Source of the DNA: Chitinophagaceae bacterium T5-Br10_B2g13
GTDB taxonomy: Bacteria > Bacteroidota > Rhodothermia > Balneolales > Balneolaceae
Direction: 5' to 3'
Length of the DNA stretch: 64,000 nucleotides
Assembly: GCA_001564065.1 (NCBI GenBank)
Contig: LKNA01000005.1
Span: 1 to 64,000 of the forward strand
Translations under genes and position numbers: made by a program
Part shown: positions 54,691 to 63,793 of the stretch, piece after piece
How the letters are laid out: every line of letters begins with the position of its first letter
Numbering within the stretch: the stretch's first letter is position 1
The notes under the pieces: generated by a model
The model's database searches: none
Told to the model about the DNA's origin: nothing
Seen by the model: the letters and a program-made list of their open reading frames with translations, nothing else

Positions 54691-56091
54691 ATGTATAGAA
54701 TAACCTGTTTCCTCATTTCCATTTTACTTCTTTCCGCAGCAGATGCAGATGCTCAGACTCAGAGAGAGAGCTCCTACGAGTCGCTTCTCAGACAGATTGA
54801 TCAACCTTCTGCTTTTTCCGATCATATCATTTTACCTCAAAGTGATACCTCAGCCGTAGCCGCAGTTCAATTCCGGCTTGAGCATGATTTTCTTCCTTTT
54901 CTGAGGAAACGTCCAAATATGGACGCCCCCGCCCCGGAACTTGAATATTTTGCGCCGTTACGTATAGGACTGGAGATTTTTGAAGGGGAACCAAGACAGT
55001 CCAGGCGTCAGCAATCTCCATCCGGAGTTCCGGTTTTCAGAGAGGCGTGGAATGATACAGTGTGGGTGGAAACATTTGAAGACACCCGGTCCCGTTTTGA
55101 TCATACACAAGGCGTACTCTCAGCCAGTTTGAAACCGGGTGAATACCACTACCAGTTACAACTGGCCCGTGGGGGTTCAGAGCGAGAGCGCCCTTCTCAA
55201 ATCAGACCACTTACAGTACCCAACCCTTCAGAACTTGAGAAAGCGGATTTTTTCCTTATAAATAGTTTAGATGAATCCGGTAATCAACTAAATGCCAGGT
55301 TATTAAACTACGGTACAAATGTTCTGTATGGTCAGAATTACACGGTTTTAATTCGTCTGCCGAACCTTGAAATCGATTCATTTGAAGATCGATATGAGCT
55401 GTCAATTTACAGATCTCAAAATGGCGAGCGATCCCCATCGGCTGAGCCTCATTTCTCATCCTCTATTCATTCTGACAATATATTTCTCGTTTCTCAATCG
55501 TCCGTTCAAAAAGAAGGCGAAAGTATTTCTCTAAATTTTCAAACCGGTGATGAAGGCTTCTACTATGCCTATCTGGAAATTCCGAATGCTGAGTTTGAGA
55601 ATGCGGGATATAAAATTGAGTTGAAAGACAAAGAGAAGGATGAACTTGTGGGTGAAAAGACGATTCAGTCCCGATGGATCGATATGCCGGTATCTCTTTA
55701 CAACCTTGACGTAGCGATCAACATGCTGAAATTCATTATCAGTGATCGTGAGCTGCGCAACCTGAATTCCGGATCCCGTGCTGAAAGGGAGCGAAAATTC
55801 AGGGAATTCTGGGCGGAAAGAGACCCGACACCCGGCACCGAGTACAATGAGTTGATGGCGGAATACTATCGCAGAATTGATTTTTCCTACCAAAACTTCT
55901 CCAGCCTGCAGGTTCCGGGATACGAATCTGATCGTGGCAGAGCCTATATTCTCTATGGGCCTCCCGTAAACATCGACCGCCGGCTGCTGCCTAACCAACC
56001 CACCCGCGAGATATGGGAATATCCTAACCGGGAGCTGATCTTTGAAGCAACATCGGGATTAGGTGATTTTAGACTGATTTCTGAGTCTTAA
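54691..56091 (+). CDS. GWxTD domain-containing secreted protein
   Basis: A 466-residue exported protein. The start at 54691 gives the signal peptide ITCFLISILLLSAADADAQ; a start at 54616 would add 25 unlikely residues. The N-terminal part is beta-rich and unrecognised. The last ~120 residues form a GWxTD domain: FWAERDPTPGTEYNELMAEY, then SDRGRAYILYGPPVNID and REIWEYPNRELIF. The function of this Bacteroidota/Chlorobi-type domain is unknown. It stands alone upstream of pdxA (144-base gap). Confidence 0.8.
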   Translation: MYRITCFLISILLLSAADADAQTQRESSYESLLRQIDQPSAFSDHIILPQSDTSAVAAVQFRLEHDFLPFLRKRPNMDAPAPELEYFAPLRIGLEIFEGEPRQSRRQQSPSGVPVFREAWNDTVWVETFEDTRSRFDHTQGVLSASLKPGEYHYQLQLARGGSERERPSQIRPLTVPNPSELEKADFFLINSLDESGNQLNARLLNYGTNVLYGQNYTVLIRLPNLEIDSFEDRYELSIYRSQNGERSPSAEPHFSSSIHSDNIFLVSQSSVQKEGESISLNFQTGDEGFYYAYLEIPNAEFENAGYKIELKDKEKDELVGEKTIQSRWIDMPVSLYNLDVAINMLKFIISDRELRNLNSGSRAERERKFREFWAERDPTPGTEYNELMAEYYRRIDFSYQNFSSLQVPGYESDRGRAYILYGPPVNIDRRLLPNQPTREIWEYPNRELIFEATSGLGDFRLISES

Positions 56092-56235
56092 TACATTTGG
56101 AGAAATAAAGTTCGATTGACGCCATTTTTAGACTAATTTTTCAGAACGACTAATTAGCATCGTTGTAACAGAAAAACATCAATCTGTATTCATCCAGACT
56201 TTGCGTCGGGCATCGAAAAGCTTTACCATTTTTAT

Positions 56236-57228
56236 ATGAAACCTACGATTGCAATCAGCATGGGAGATTTTAACGGTATCGGACCTGAAGTGGTGCTGAA
56301 GCACCTCTCCCAAACAGATCTAAACTTCTCTACACCCGTTATTATTGGCTCAGAAAACGTATTTCAGTTTTATGAAAAGGCGCTGAAACTTCATGTTGAC
56401 AGACATCGCATAACAAAAAGTGAGGAGATCAAAGAGGGTTTAGTAAATATTATATCCATTTCAGAAATTACTGAAGCCGAAATACAGCCCACAAAAATCA
56501 CGAAAAAGGCAGGACTTGAATCCATGAGGGCTGTTGAGTACGGAATCAACAGTTGTCTTGCCGGACAGGCTGATGCACTTGTTACTGCCCCGATATCAAA
56601 AGAGGCCATTCATAAAGCGGGCTTCAACTATCCGGGACACACAGAGTTTCTGGCTGAAAAAACAGGAACTGAAATTGTTACAATGATATTGGCTACTGAC
56701 CGGCTGAGAGTTGGCCTGCTTACCGGTCATATTCCGATTAAACATGTTGCCGGATCCATTAATACAAACGACATTGTTTATAAAATTGAAAGCCTGCATA
56801 AAAGTCTTGTAGAAAACTTCGGTATCGAAACCCCTAAAATTGCTGTAATGGGTTTAAACCCACACGCCGGTGATGGCGGAGTTTTGGGTACAGAAGAAGC
56901 TGAGTTCATCGTTCCGGCAATCAGTGAGGTTAAAAAGAAAGGAATTCACGCTGATGGCCCCTTCCCTGCTGATGGTTTTTTTGGCAGCCAAAAGCATAAT
57001 CAATACGACGCGATCTTAGCCATGTATCATGATCAGGGGTTGATTCCGTTCAAAGCATTGAGTTTTGGTAAAGGGGTTAATTTTACCGCAGGATTGCCTA
57101 TCATTCGCACGTCGCCCGATCACGGAACAGCATATGACATTGCCGGACAAAACAAGGCCAATCCCGAATCCTTCGCCGCCGCATACAATCTTGCGGTTAA
57201 AATGGCCCGTATCAAAAGAAAAGATTAA
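56236..57228 (+). CDS. pdxA: 4-hydroxythreonine-4-phosphate dehydrogenase
   Basis: A 330-residue NAD-dependent enzyme of pyridoxal-phosphate synthesis. MGDFNGIGPEVVLKHL at the N-terminus, a metal His in YPGHTEFLAEKTG (about 133), and the C-terminal MYHDQGLIPFKALSFG and DHGTAYDIAGQNKAN are PdxA signatures. The next gene, a methyltransferase, starts at the following base. Confidence 0.94.
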   Translation: MKPTIAISMGDFNGIGPEVVLKHLSQTDLNFSTPVIIGSENVFQFYEKALKLHVDRHRITKSEEIKEGLVNIISISEITEAEIQPTKITKKAGLESMRAVEYGINSCLAGQADALVTAPISKEAIHKAGFNYPGHTEFLAEKTGTEIVTMILATDRLRVGLLTGHIPIKHVAGSINTNDIVYKIESLHKSLVENFGIETPKIAVMGLNPHAGDGGVLGTEEAEFIVPAISEVKKKGIHADGPFPADGFFGSQKHNQYDAILAMYHDQGLIPFKALSFGKGVNFTAGLPIIRTSPDHGTAYDIAGQNKANPESFAAAYNLAVKMARIKRKD

Positions 57229-58011
57229 GTGAACGTGACGAATAAAAAGAAGACCAGTGAAACCTATTCCGCTTTGGCGGAAATCTATGATGATGTGATG
57301 GTTGAGGTGGATTACGAAACCTGGACAGATTACATCGACGAGATTATTTATCAATATCATCCTGAAGCAGTAGCTGTGCTTGAGCTCGCATGCGGTACCG
57401 GCACTATGGCTCTCTCCCTGGAAGAGCTCTCCGCTTACGATATTACCGCCACAGATGGATCTGTTGAAATGATCCGGATAGCTCAACGAAAAGCTGAAAG
57501 TGTGCGATCTGATGTTCAATTTTTAACTAGAAATTTTCTGGATCTAAGGTTGGATCAATCTTTTGATGTAGTTTTTATGGTATTTGACAGCCTGAACTAT
57601 CTCCACAGCGAGGAGGATATCATCAAACTACATGAGGAGGTTAAACAAGTTCTGAATCCCGGCGGAATTTTTGTTTACGATTTCACCACACCCAGAAATT
57701 CAAGAATTGCGATAAAATTTCTGAATAATGAGTCGCGACGGGTGAACAATCTCTATCGCTACTACCGCAAAAGCAGCTACAACGCCAAAAACAGGGAACA
57801 CACCAACCGATTTAAGATTGAAAAGCTGGCTACAGAAAGTGGCAACGTGGTCGAAACATTTCATGAAGAACATCTTCAGCGAATATATACCTTACCGGAG
57901 ATAGAAAATATCATTAAGAAGACAGAATTTTCTATTTTAAACGCGTTTGACGGATTTGCCCTAGAACCGGCTCACGAAAAAAGTTTAAGAATAACCATGG
58001 TACTGCAATGA
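57229..58011 (+). CDS. Class I SAM-dependent methyltransferase
   Basis: A 260-residue enzyme beginning with GTG directly after the pdxA stop. The GTG at 57235 is an alternative. The SAM motif is VLELACGTGTMALSL (about 47-61), followed by TDGSVEMIRIA and VVFMVFDSLNYL. Such proteins methylate small molecules or proteins; the substrate is not recognised. It overlaps the FtsE-like gene by four bases and probably forms a pdxA-methyltransferase-ftsE transcript. Confidence 0.82.
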   Translation: MNVTNKKKTSETYSALAEIYDDVMVEVDYETWTDYIDEIIYQYHPEAVAVLELACGTGTMALSLEELSAYDITATDGSVEMIRIAQRKAESVRSDVQFLTRNFLDLRLDQSFDVVFMVFDSLNYLHSEEDIIKLHEEVKQVLNPGGIFVYDFTTPRNSRIAIKFLNNESRRVNNLYRYYRKSSYNAKNREHTNRFKIEKLATESGNVVETFHEEHLQRIYTLPEIENIIKKTEFSILNAFDGFALEPAHEKSLRITMVLQ

Positions 58012-58685
58012 GTGAAAGTGATGTAATTGAAATGCACGACGTGACGGTCGCCTACGAGAGTGAACCGGTGTTAGACAGCGTCAATTTTACACTTGGCGTG
58101 GGTGAGTTCTGTTACGTAATCGGTAAAACAGGTGCCGGTAAGAGCTCATTCCTGAAACTTCTCTATAGCGATATTAAGCCGAATCACGGTATGATTCGCG
58201 TTGCAGATTATAGTGTAAGCAGCTTAAAGGATAATGATATCCCTCATCTTCGTCGTCGTATTGGAATTGTTTTTCAGGACTTTCAGCTTCTGCCCGATCG
58301 AAATGTTTTTGAAAATGTGGCCTTCGCACTCAGGGTAACCGGACATAAAAAGAAGTTCATCAAACACCGTGTACTTGAAGTCCTTGGCCTGGTTGGATTG
58401 AGTCATAAGCGAAAAGCGATGCCCAAGGATCTATCCGGCGGTGAGCAGCAGCGTGTGGTAATTGCACGTGCGCTGGCAAATGAGCCAAGACTCCTTTTGG
58501 CCGATGAGCCTACCGGTAATCTTGATCCGGGAGCCAGCGGATCAATTATGGAGCTGCTGCAGCAGATTAACAATCGTGGTATGGCTGTTTTGATGGTTAC
58601 TCACGACTATGACATGGTTCGAAAATATCCCCACCGTACTGTACAGATCAGAGATGGCGGCCTGCATGAAATTCATGTACTGTAG
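58008..58685 (+). CDS. ftsE: FtsE-like cell-division ABC ATPase
   Basis: A 225-residue ATPase: Walker A GKTGAGKSSFLKLL (about 40-53), Q-loop GIVFQDFQLLPDRNVFENVA (about 84-103), signature LSGGEQQRV and Walker B LLLADEPTGNLDP. The Q-loop text is typical of FtsE. Its usual partner ftsX is not in the window; an intrinsic terminator follows about 90 bases later. It overlaps the methyltransferase gene by four bases. Confidence 0.82.
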   Translation: MSESDVIEMHDVTVAYESEPVLDSVNFTLGVGEFCYVIGKTGAGKSSFLKLLYSDIKPNHGMIRVADYSVSSLKDNDIPHLRRRIGIVFQDFQLLPDRNVFENVAFALRVTGHKKKFIKHRVLEVLGLVGLSHKRKAMPKDLSGGEQQRVVIARALANEPRLLLADEPTGNLDPGASGSIMELLQQINNRGMAVLMVTHDYDMVRKYPHRTVQIRDGGLHEIHVL

Positions 58686-58776
58686 CGGCTGGATATGAGA
58701 TTCAGAATATTAAAGGAGAGCTTGAAAATCTTTGTACCGACTATGTCAACTTGCTGATTTTTCTCATATAAAAAGG

Positions 58777-58808
58777 AAGAGCCCGGGCTATCAACCAGGG
58801 CTCTTTTC
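58777..58808 (+). terminator. Rho-independent terminator after ftsE
   Basis: An 8-bp stem (58777-58784 with 58798-58805) holds a 13-base loop, and T bases follow. It ends the plus-strand pdxA-ftsE transcript about 90 bases after the ftsE stop. Confidence 0.75.
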
Positions 58809-58924
58809 TACGTTGGCTTATTATTCGGGGTACTCATGTAATACCAGGGTAGATATTACAATATTCTCTTACCGATGCCCTTTGGTAATGTTCCGAAGTT
58901 TCTAAAATAAACCTGACAATTCCT

Positions 58925-59644
58925 TTACATCGGTTCTACCCTGCCGTGCTGGGGTTGAATAACAATCTCTTCAACAAGTGAGCGTGGTGACAGTGTGGCT
59001 AGTGTCACTAAAATTTTCGCAACATCCGTTGGGTTTACCAATTTATCCGGACTCATAGTCGATTCATCCCATGAGGGCGAGTGTGTCTGCCCCAGATTTA
59101 TCGCAGAAACACCTACATCCGTATTCTGGAGTTCATCTCTAAGCGAGCGAGTGTAACCCAAAAGAGCGTGTTTTGCTGAAGAGTACGCACCGCTGTCTGC
59201 CAGTCCGCGAATAGAACCTACCGAACAGATATTAATGATCAGCGAACGATCCAGGTTTTTCAAATGTGGTAAAAATCGATTTGTAATGTTTACCGCTGTA
59301 AAAAGGTTAATATCGATCTGCCGCTGAAAATCGCGGTTGGATGTATCTGTCACTTTTTGATAGAGAAAGCTGCCGGCATTATTGATGACGGTACCCGGCT
59401 CTGGAAATCCTGCAGGTAACTGTAACGAGTTAACCTGTTCTTCATCTGTGGCATCACAGGTCAAAATTGCAACATCCTTGGCTCCGGCATCAATGCAAAG
59501 TTTTTTAGTTTCTGATAGTTTTTTCTCATTTCGCGCCAACAATAACAGAGGGCGTTCAAGTGCGGCGGCAAAAGCAATAGAAATACTTCTCCCGATTCCC
59601 TGACTCGCACCGGTAATGAGTACTGATGATTCTTCGTATGTCAT
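58925..59644 (-). CDS. SDR family oxidoreductase
   Basis: A 239-residue short-chain dehydrogenase. TGASQGIGRSI (about 11), NNAG (about 89), Ser in ICSVGSIRG and YSSAKHALLGY (Tyr-x3-Lys) are all present, and the length is typical. The second strand carries Arg (LLARNEKK), hinting at NADPH. The substrate is unknown. It has a 39-base gap from queE upstream on the same strand. Confidence 0.83.
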   Translation of the reverse strand: MTYEESSVLITGASQGIGRSISIAFAAALERPLLLLARNEKKLSETKKLCIDAGAKDVAILTCDATDEEQVNSLQLPAGFPEPGTVINNAGSFLYQKVTDTSNRDFQRQIDINLFTAVNITNRFLPHLKNLDRSLIINICSVGSIRGLADSGAYSSAKHALLGYTRSLRDELQNTDVGVSAINLGQTHSPSWDESTMSPDKLVNPTDVAKILVTLATLSPRSLVEEIVIQPQHGRVEPM

Positions 59645-59683
59645 TTCTTATTAAGTATTAGATAAGTAGTGTCTGCAGTTCAG

Positions 59684-60355
59684 TTACGGTACGTTTATGA
59701 ACTTATGTGTCTGCAAACTAATTCCCCACTGAGGATTTTTTTTCACGTAATCGACAATAAGAGGAATCGACTTTGGTGTTTCCCACTCAGGCTGTAGAAG
59801 TAATTGTGTATTTGGCGGGCATTTTTTTGCATTCTCTTCTGCCCAGGCTAAGTCTTTATTGGTTAAAACCACAACTTTGAGCTCATCTACATAAGGAAAA
59901 ACTTCATCCAGCGGTTTTTTAAATCGCTTTGGAGACAAAGTAATCCAGTCGAGCTGGCCGGATAGCGGTGAAGATCCGCTGGTTTCGATGTGGGTTTCCA
60001 GGCCGGCCTGTTTCAGGCGAACAGTCAGCGGTTCAAGATTGTGGAGTAAGGGCTCTCCTCCGGTGATAACGGCAAATTTTGCGCCACTATCAACTGCTCT
60101 TTTAACAATCTCTTTGGTTTTAACTCGAGGATGTTTCTCTTCATCCCAGCTCTCTTTTACATCACACCACCAGCAATTTACATCACAACCGGCTGTACGG
60201 ATAAAATAAGCCGGACGGCCGGTGTGGGCACCTTCTCCTTGAATTGTATAGAAATCCTCCATTAATGGATATTCTATCTTATCCAGTGCATTCACTTCCT
60301 CACTGCTGATTTTTGCTGCTTTTTCTTTCTTAAACATCTTGATCTGTGTATTCAA
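59684..60355 (-). CDS. queE: 7-carboxy-7-deazaguanine synthase
   Basis: A 223-residue radical-SAM enzyme of queuosine/7-deazaguanine synthesis. The cluster motif CX3CX2C is TAGCDVNCWWCDVK. FYTIQGEGAHTGRPAYFIRT precedes it, and VITGGEPLLH follows, which are QueE signatures. The ATG at 60337 is a shorter alternative start; either one overlaps the queD end. It acts after QueD, consistent with the order of the genes. Confidence 0.93.
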   Translation of the reverse strand: MNTQIKMFKKEKAAKISSEEVNALDKIEYPLMEDFYTIQGEGAHTGRPAYFIRTAGCDVNCWWCDVKESWDEEKHPRVKTKEIVKRAVDSGAKFAVITGGEPLLHNLEPLTVRLKQAGLETHIETSGSSPLSGQLDWITLSPKRFKKPLDEVFPYVDELKVVVLTNKDLAWAEENAKKCPPNTQLLLQPEWETPKSIPLIVDYVKKNPQWGISLQTHKFINVP

Positions 60356-60719
60356 CCCAGCTAGTCTCAGTCTCCCAAACGGTGACTTTCAGCTCAATAT
60401 TTCCGGGTATTCTTTTTTTCGTTTCTTTGTGGATGTACTCCGCAATTCTTTCAGCGGTAGTTGCAACGGGAATCTCTTCATTCAACACAGAGTGATCCAG
60501 TCCGCCTTTCTTAGAGTCAGCAGCTGCCCACTTAAGCTCTTTAAAATCACAAACCATATCCGGGGTTTTTAGATATTTGGATGGATTCAGTTCATGTGAT
60601 TTTGCAGAAATATGCACTTTATAGGTGTGACCGTGCATTCGTCCGCATTTTCCGTCATAGCCATCAATAAAATGAGCGGCATCAAATTTAAATTCTGTAT
60701 GTAAAGTCCAGGTTGGCAT
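60330..60719 (-). CDS. queD: 6-carboxytetrahydropterin synthase
   Basis: A 129-residue zinc enzyme of 7-deazaguanine synthesis. Zinc His residues are in FKFDAAHFI and RMHGHTYKVHI, with the catalytic Cys in GKCGRMHGH. It overlaps queE by about 26 bases. queC and folE are not in the window. Confidence 0.93.
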   Translation of the reverse strand: MPTWTLHTEFKFDAAHFIDGYDGKCGRMHGHTYKVHISAKSHELNPSKYLKTPDMVCDFKELKWAAADSKKGGLDHSVLNEEIPVATTAERIAEYIHKETKKRIPGNIELKVTVWETETSWVEYTDQDV

Positions 60720-60946
60720 TCTGTACCAAGTTCAAACAATTCAGATTACTATTAAGCTTGGAAAAATAAGCATTTTTTCTGCCAAATCAGAAGGCGGTAT
60801 TACAGTTTACAGTGTTGTTAGTTAACAGAGACTAGTTTGTTTTAAACAAGGTAATTCTGCTTCTGCTTAGTTTAAGGAGAAAGCATGTAATTTTGATTTG
60901 CTTTAGACTTCTGACGAGAGCTACACAATTTAACCGTAATACTTAT

Positions 60947-61285
60947 CTACCCGTCAATATGCTCGGAAGGGTCCCAGAAGTGTTTATCCATATCTACCGT
61001 ATACTCCTCCTTAAATGTAACCCCCTCCTGCTCCAGTCTCTCCTTCATCGCATCTCCGCCAAAGTATGCCCGACCGGTAAGCTGCCCTAATCGATTTACA
61101 ACCCGATGAGCCGGAATTGATTCGCCCAGAGGTTGATCGGCCAGCTGATTCAGCGCATACCCTACCATCCGCGCTCCCGATTTTACACCAATAAAACCGG
61201 CTACAGATCCGTAGTTTGTTACATACCCCTCAGGAACCTGCTCAACCACTTTATAAACTTTTTGGTAAAAATCGTTTTTCGACAT
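60947..61285 (-). CDS. Alkyltransferase-like (ATL) MGMT-family protein
   Basis: A 112-residue protein of the O6-alkylguanine-DNA alkyltransferase C-terminal fold (VVEQVPEGYVTNYGSVAGFI, then PLGESIPAHRVVNRLG). The acceptor PCHR motif reads PAHR, so the reactive Cys is Ala and direct alkyl transfer is impossible. Proteins of this type bind O6-alkylguanine and hand it to nucleotide-excision repair. It is at the end of the gene run from the phosphopantetheinyl transferase. Confidence 0.9.
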   Translation of the reverse strand: MSKNDFYQKVYKVVEQVPEGYVTNYGSVAGFIGVKSGARMVGYALNQLADQPLGESIPAHRVVNRLGQLTGRAYFGGDAMKERLEQEGVTFKEEYTVDMDKHFWDPSEHIDG

Positions 61286-61351
61286 TAATCTGCCATTTGA
61301 AAGAAAATTTTTATGAAGCTTGTCAGCCTAATCTGAAGAGATATTCGGATT

Positions 61352-62218
61352 TTAGTACTTAATTAGCTTTTCAAGCTCAGAAATCTGTTTATCAGTTAAT
61401 CTATTTTGCTCTTTTACCATTTGGAGACAAACTTTTCCTAAAACCGTATAAAGCTCGCTGGCTTCCTGTTCGCCGGAGAGTCGATCCAAATGATCCCTGA
61501 CAGTTGACTGATCTCCACGAGAAATCGGGCCGGTCAGAGACTGAGCTGGACCTTTAGTAAAAATATTTTGAACAGTTTGAGCGATTAGGGGCTTTAAAAT
61601 CTGAACACCATCTTCAACTCCGTTCCTCTTTAAAATTGTATCTGAAGTGTTGAGCAAAGCTACCAGATAGTTGGAAGCAAATACGGCAGAAATGTGAACA
61701 GCTTGTTTCTGGGCTTGATCTAAAATCAGAGGTGTTGATTTTACATCGATAACTATACCTTCAAGATATTTGATCAAATCTTCATCTCCCTGCAGACTGA
61801 TGTAGATATTATTCAATCTATCCAGGGTGTCCCCTTTTTGAAAAGTCTGTATAGGGTGCATTGATGCAATTTTTGCACCCTTTTGAGCCAGAATTTCTAA
61901 AACTGATGCAGGATGACTGCCTGAACAGTGCACTACTGATTTACTGCTCCAGTCTATGTCCATATTAGAAAGTTGGACAGCAACCTCTTCAATAATGGAA
62001 TCAGGAGTGATAATGAAAATCAGGTCACCGAGCTCTGAATCATCATTCGGATAAGATCGCCCGGTTATCTTTTTACTCTTATCCCGCGATAGATATATCT
62101 CTCCCGAATTTCTATTCCAAACAGATTTGATACTATAGTCTGCCTTTCTGAAGTAGTCAATCCAGGCAGAGCCCACAGCTCCGGGACCGATAACCGTTAC
62201 AGCGGGATTTGGTTTCAT
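61352..62218 (-). CDS. Rossmann-like/DUF2520 protein
   Basis: A 288-residue protein. The N-terminal Rossmann motif is VTVIGPGAVGSAWIDYFRKA (about 8-27), the middle has HCSGSHPASVLE and SMHPIQTFQKGDT, and the C-terminal helical part (about 160-285) matches DUF2520. The family is oxidoreductase-like, with unknown substrate. Its ATG overlaps the stop of the MEMO-like gene by one base, so translation is probably coupled. Confidence 0.85.
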   Translation of the reverse strand: MKPNPAVTVIGPGAVGSAWIDYFRKADYSIKSVWNRNSGEIYLSRDKSKKITGRSYPNDDSELGDLIFIITPDSIIEEVAVQLSNMDIDWSSKSVVHCSGSHPASVLEILAQKGAKIASMHPIQTFQKGDTLDRLNNIYISLQGDEDLIKYLEGIVIDVKSTPLILDQAQKQAVHISAVFASNYLVALLNTSDTILKRNGVEDGVQILKPLIAQTVQNIFTKGPAQSLTGPISRGDQSTVRDHLDRLSGEQEASELYTVLGKVCLQMVKEQNRLTDKQISELEKLIKY

Positions 62219-62988
62219 TACTTAAAAACAGCCTGCGGCTGCATCTCAGCATAGCCGGCAAGAAGGTTCGCATGTTCGCTTGAGGAGTCCTCCAAAGAGC
62301 TGAATTTAATCTTTAACCCCCATTTCTGGGCAACGATCAAACCGGCAATAAACGAACCGAGTCCCTCAATTTTTGAATCACCTGCATTAACGTAGTTCAT
62401 CAAGGCACTCATATTTCCTTCCCGGTAGAGTTCCAGAACCTTATCAAGCTCATCACGATTTTCATTTTCCATATCACAGCAAAAAACGATCAGTGCATTC
62501 TTTGAAGCCAAGATCTCTTCGAGAGCGTAGGCCAGCTCTTTAATGATAAACGAGTTTTCGTCCGTAATCTGAATACTGAGTACCGTAAAGTCGTCCAGGG
62601 TACACTGCAGCATCATCAATTGATCATATAAACTCAACTCTTCATCAAAAGCTTCATCATCGATGAAAAAGTCATCATCTTCGTCACAAAAATCATTGCG
62701 AAGCTTATCGTTTGCGGAAACTTCACCAAGTGATGTCTGAACGGATTTAAAAGACGGCATGGGAAGCTTCTTCTCTGCACTTCCGGGATGAGACTCAACA
62801 ATTACTACGGTATCAAAATCGTCTCTTTGTATATGAGAGTAAATTTCAAAAACCTCTTCAATGTTGTTCTGATCAATGATGCGGGGTGAAAACAGAATAC
62901 GAACCGTTTCCGGTTTATCGGTTTGCCGGGATTTGGCTTTATCTAAACCCTGGGTAATCTGATCACGGTTGAGGGATGTGATGTCCAT
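62218..62988 (-). CDS. Divergent MEMO-family-like protein
   Basis: A 256-residue cytosolic protein. The order of text follows MEMO/AmmeMemoRadiSam protein B: FDTVVIVESHPGS (family VILGPNHT), TSLGEVSAND (family TPLGEVEVD), then YDQLMMLQ (family HSIEVQLPFLQ), ALIVFCCDMENEN (family VLVIASSDLSHY) and a late LLAGYAEMQ (family VVGYAA). The family's metal-site His/Cys positions are not conserved, and a run of Asp/Glu (DDDFFIDDEAFDE) is inserted. It is therefore perhaps a non-catalytic relative. It lies between the phosphopantetheinyl transferase and the DUF2520 gene. Confidence 0.55.
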   Translation of the reverse strand: MDITSLNRDQITQGLDKAKSRQTDKPETVRILFSPRIIDQNNIEEVFEIYSHIQRDDFDTVVIVESHPGSAEKKLPMPSFKSVQTSLGEVSANDKLRNDFCDEDDDFFIDDEAFDEELSLYDQLMMLQCTLDDFTVLSIQITDENSFIIKELAYALEEILASKNALIVFCCDMENENRDELDKVLELYREGNMSALMNYVNAGDSKIEGLGSFIAGLIVAQKWGLKIKFSSLEDSSSEHANLLAGYAEMQPQAVFK

Positions 62989-63014
62989 GATATTATATTT
63001 CTTTTTGGAGGGTG

Positions 63015-63644
63015 TTATGGTAATGATTTATAGCAAATGGATATCCAATGATCTTGATGGATAAAGCTACAAATTTTTGCCTTGTTTCCATCATCAAATT
63101 CTGCATTAAACAGATTTTTGTCTTCTGTGGAAACTGTAACCTGGTTCATCGGTTTCCTTAATCCGGTGCCTATCATTTTTAATGCGGCTTCCTTAAACGT
63201 CCATACTCGAATTAAGGAATGATTACTATAGATCTGGCTGTTCTCTTCTTTTGATTTCATTCGGGAGGCAAGCCTCTCGTGCACTGTTCTGTGTTTTGAC
63301 TCCATATCGATTCCTACATTCATCGAAGTGGATATTGCTGCAACAATGGCATCATTGGTATGTGAAAAACTCACTGAGACCTCTTCACCATCGATGTAAG
63401 CTTTTGGCTTCTCATACTTTTCTGTAAAAACATCGATTGTCTTACCATCTAAAAACTGATCGGCCATTCTCTTTAATAGTAACGTACCGGTAATGCTTTC
63501 TGATGTGTCGCGATCTCCTCCTGTCGTTTCGATGGTGAGGGGTTCAAACCCGACAATAATTTCATTCGGTATCGACGAATACTCTAGTAATTCAGGCAAT
63601 ATTTTCTCTTTTACAATCATTGAGAGAAAATCTAATTGATTCAA
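63015..63644 (-). CDS. 4'-phosphopantetheinyl transferase superfamily protein
   Basis: A 209-residue Sfp/AcpS-type enzyme that attaches phosphopantetheine to carrier proteins. The Mg-binding motif is VGIDMESKHR (about 112-121), and the second motif is VWTFKEAALKMIGTGLRKPM with Lys-Glu-Ala. SFSHTNDAIVAAIS precedes the first motif, as usual. No polyketide or peptide synthetase is near. The gene is divergent from lysS by about 150 bases. Confidence 0.85.
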   Translation of the reverse strand: MNQLDFLSMIVKEKILPELLEYSSIPNEIIVGFEPLTIETTGGDRDTSESITGTLLLKRMADQFLDGKTIDVFTEKYEKPKAYIDGEEVSVSFSHTNDAIVAAISTSMNVGIDMESKHRTVHERLASRMKSKEENSQIYSNHSLIRVWTFKEAALKMIGTGLRKPMNQVTVSTEDKNLFNAEFDDGNKAKICSFIHQDHWISICYKSLP

Positions 63645-63793
63645 TCGATCACTCCCAATGAGAATGTTTTAAAGAATAGGTGGACTCTTCTAATATATGA
63701 AAAATGCTTCTGCCAATTACAGTTCAATTTTCTTATCTTTTAAAGCTTAATTATGATTCATAAAATAGTTTTAAACATAGAAAATTTACGAAA

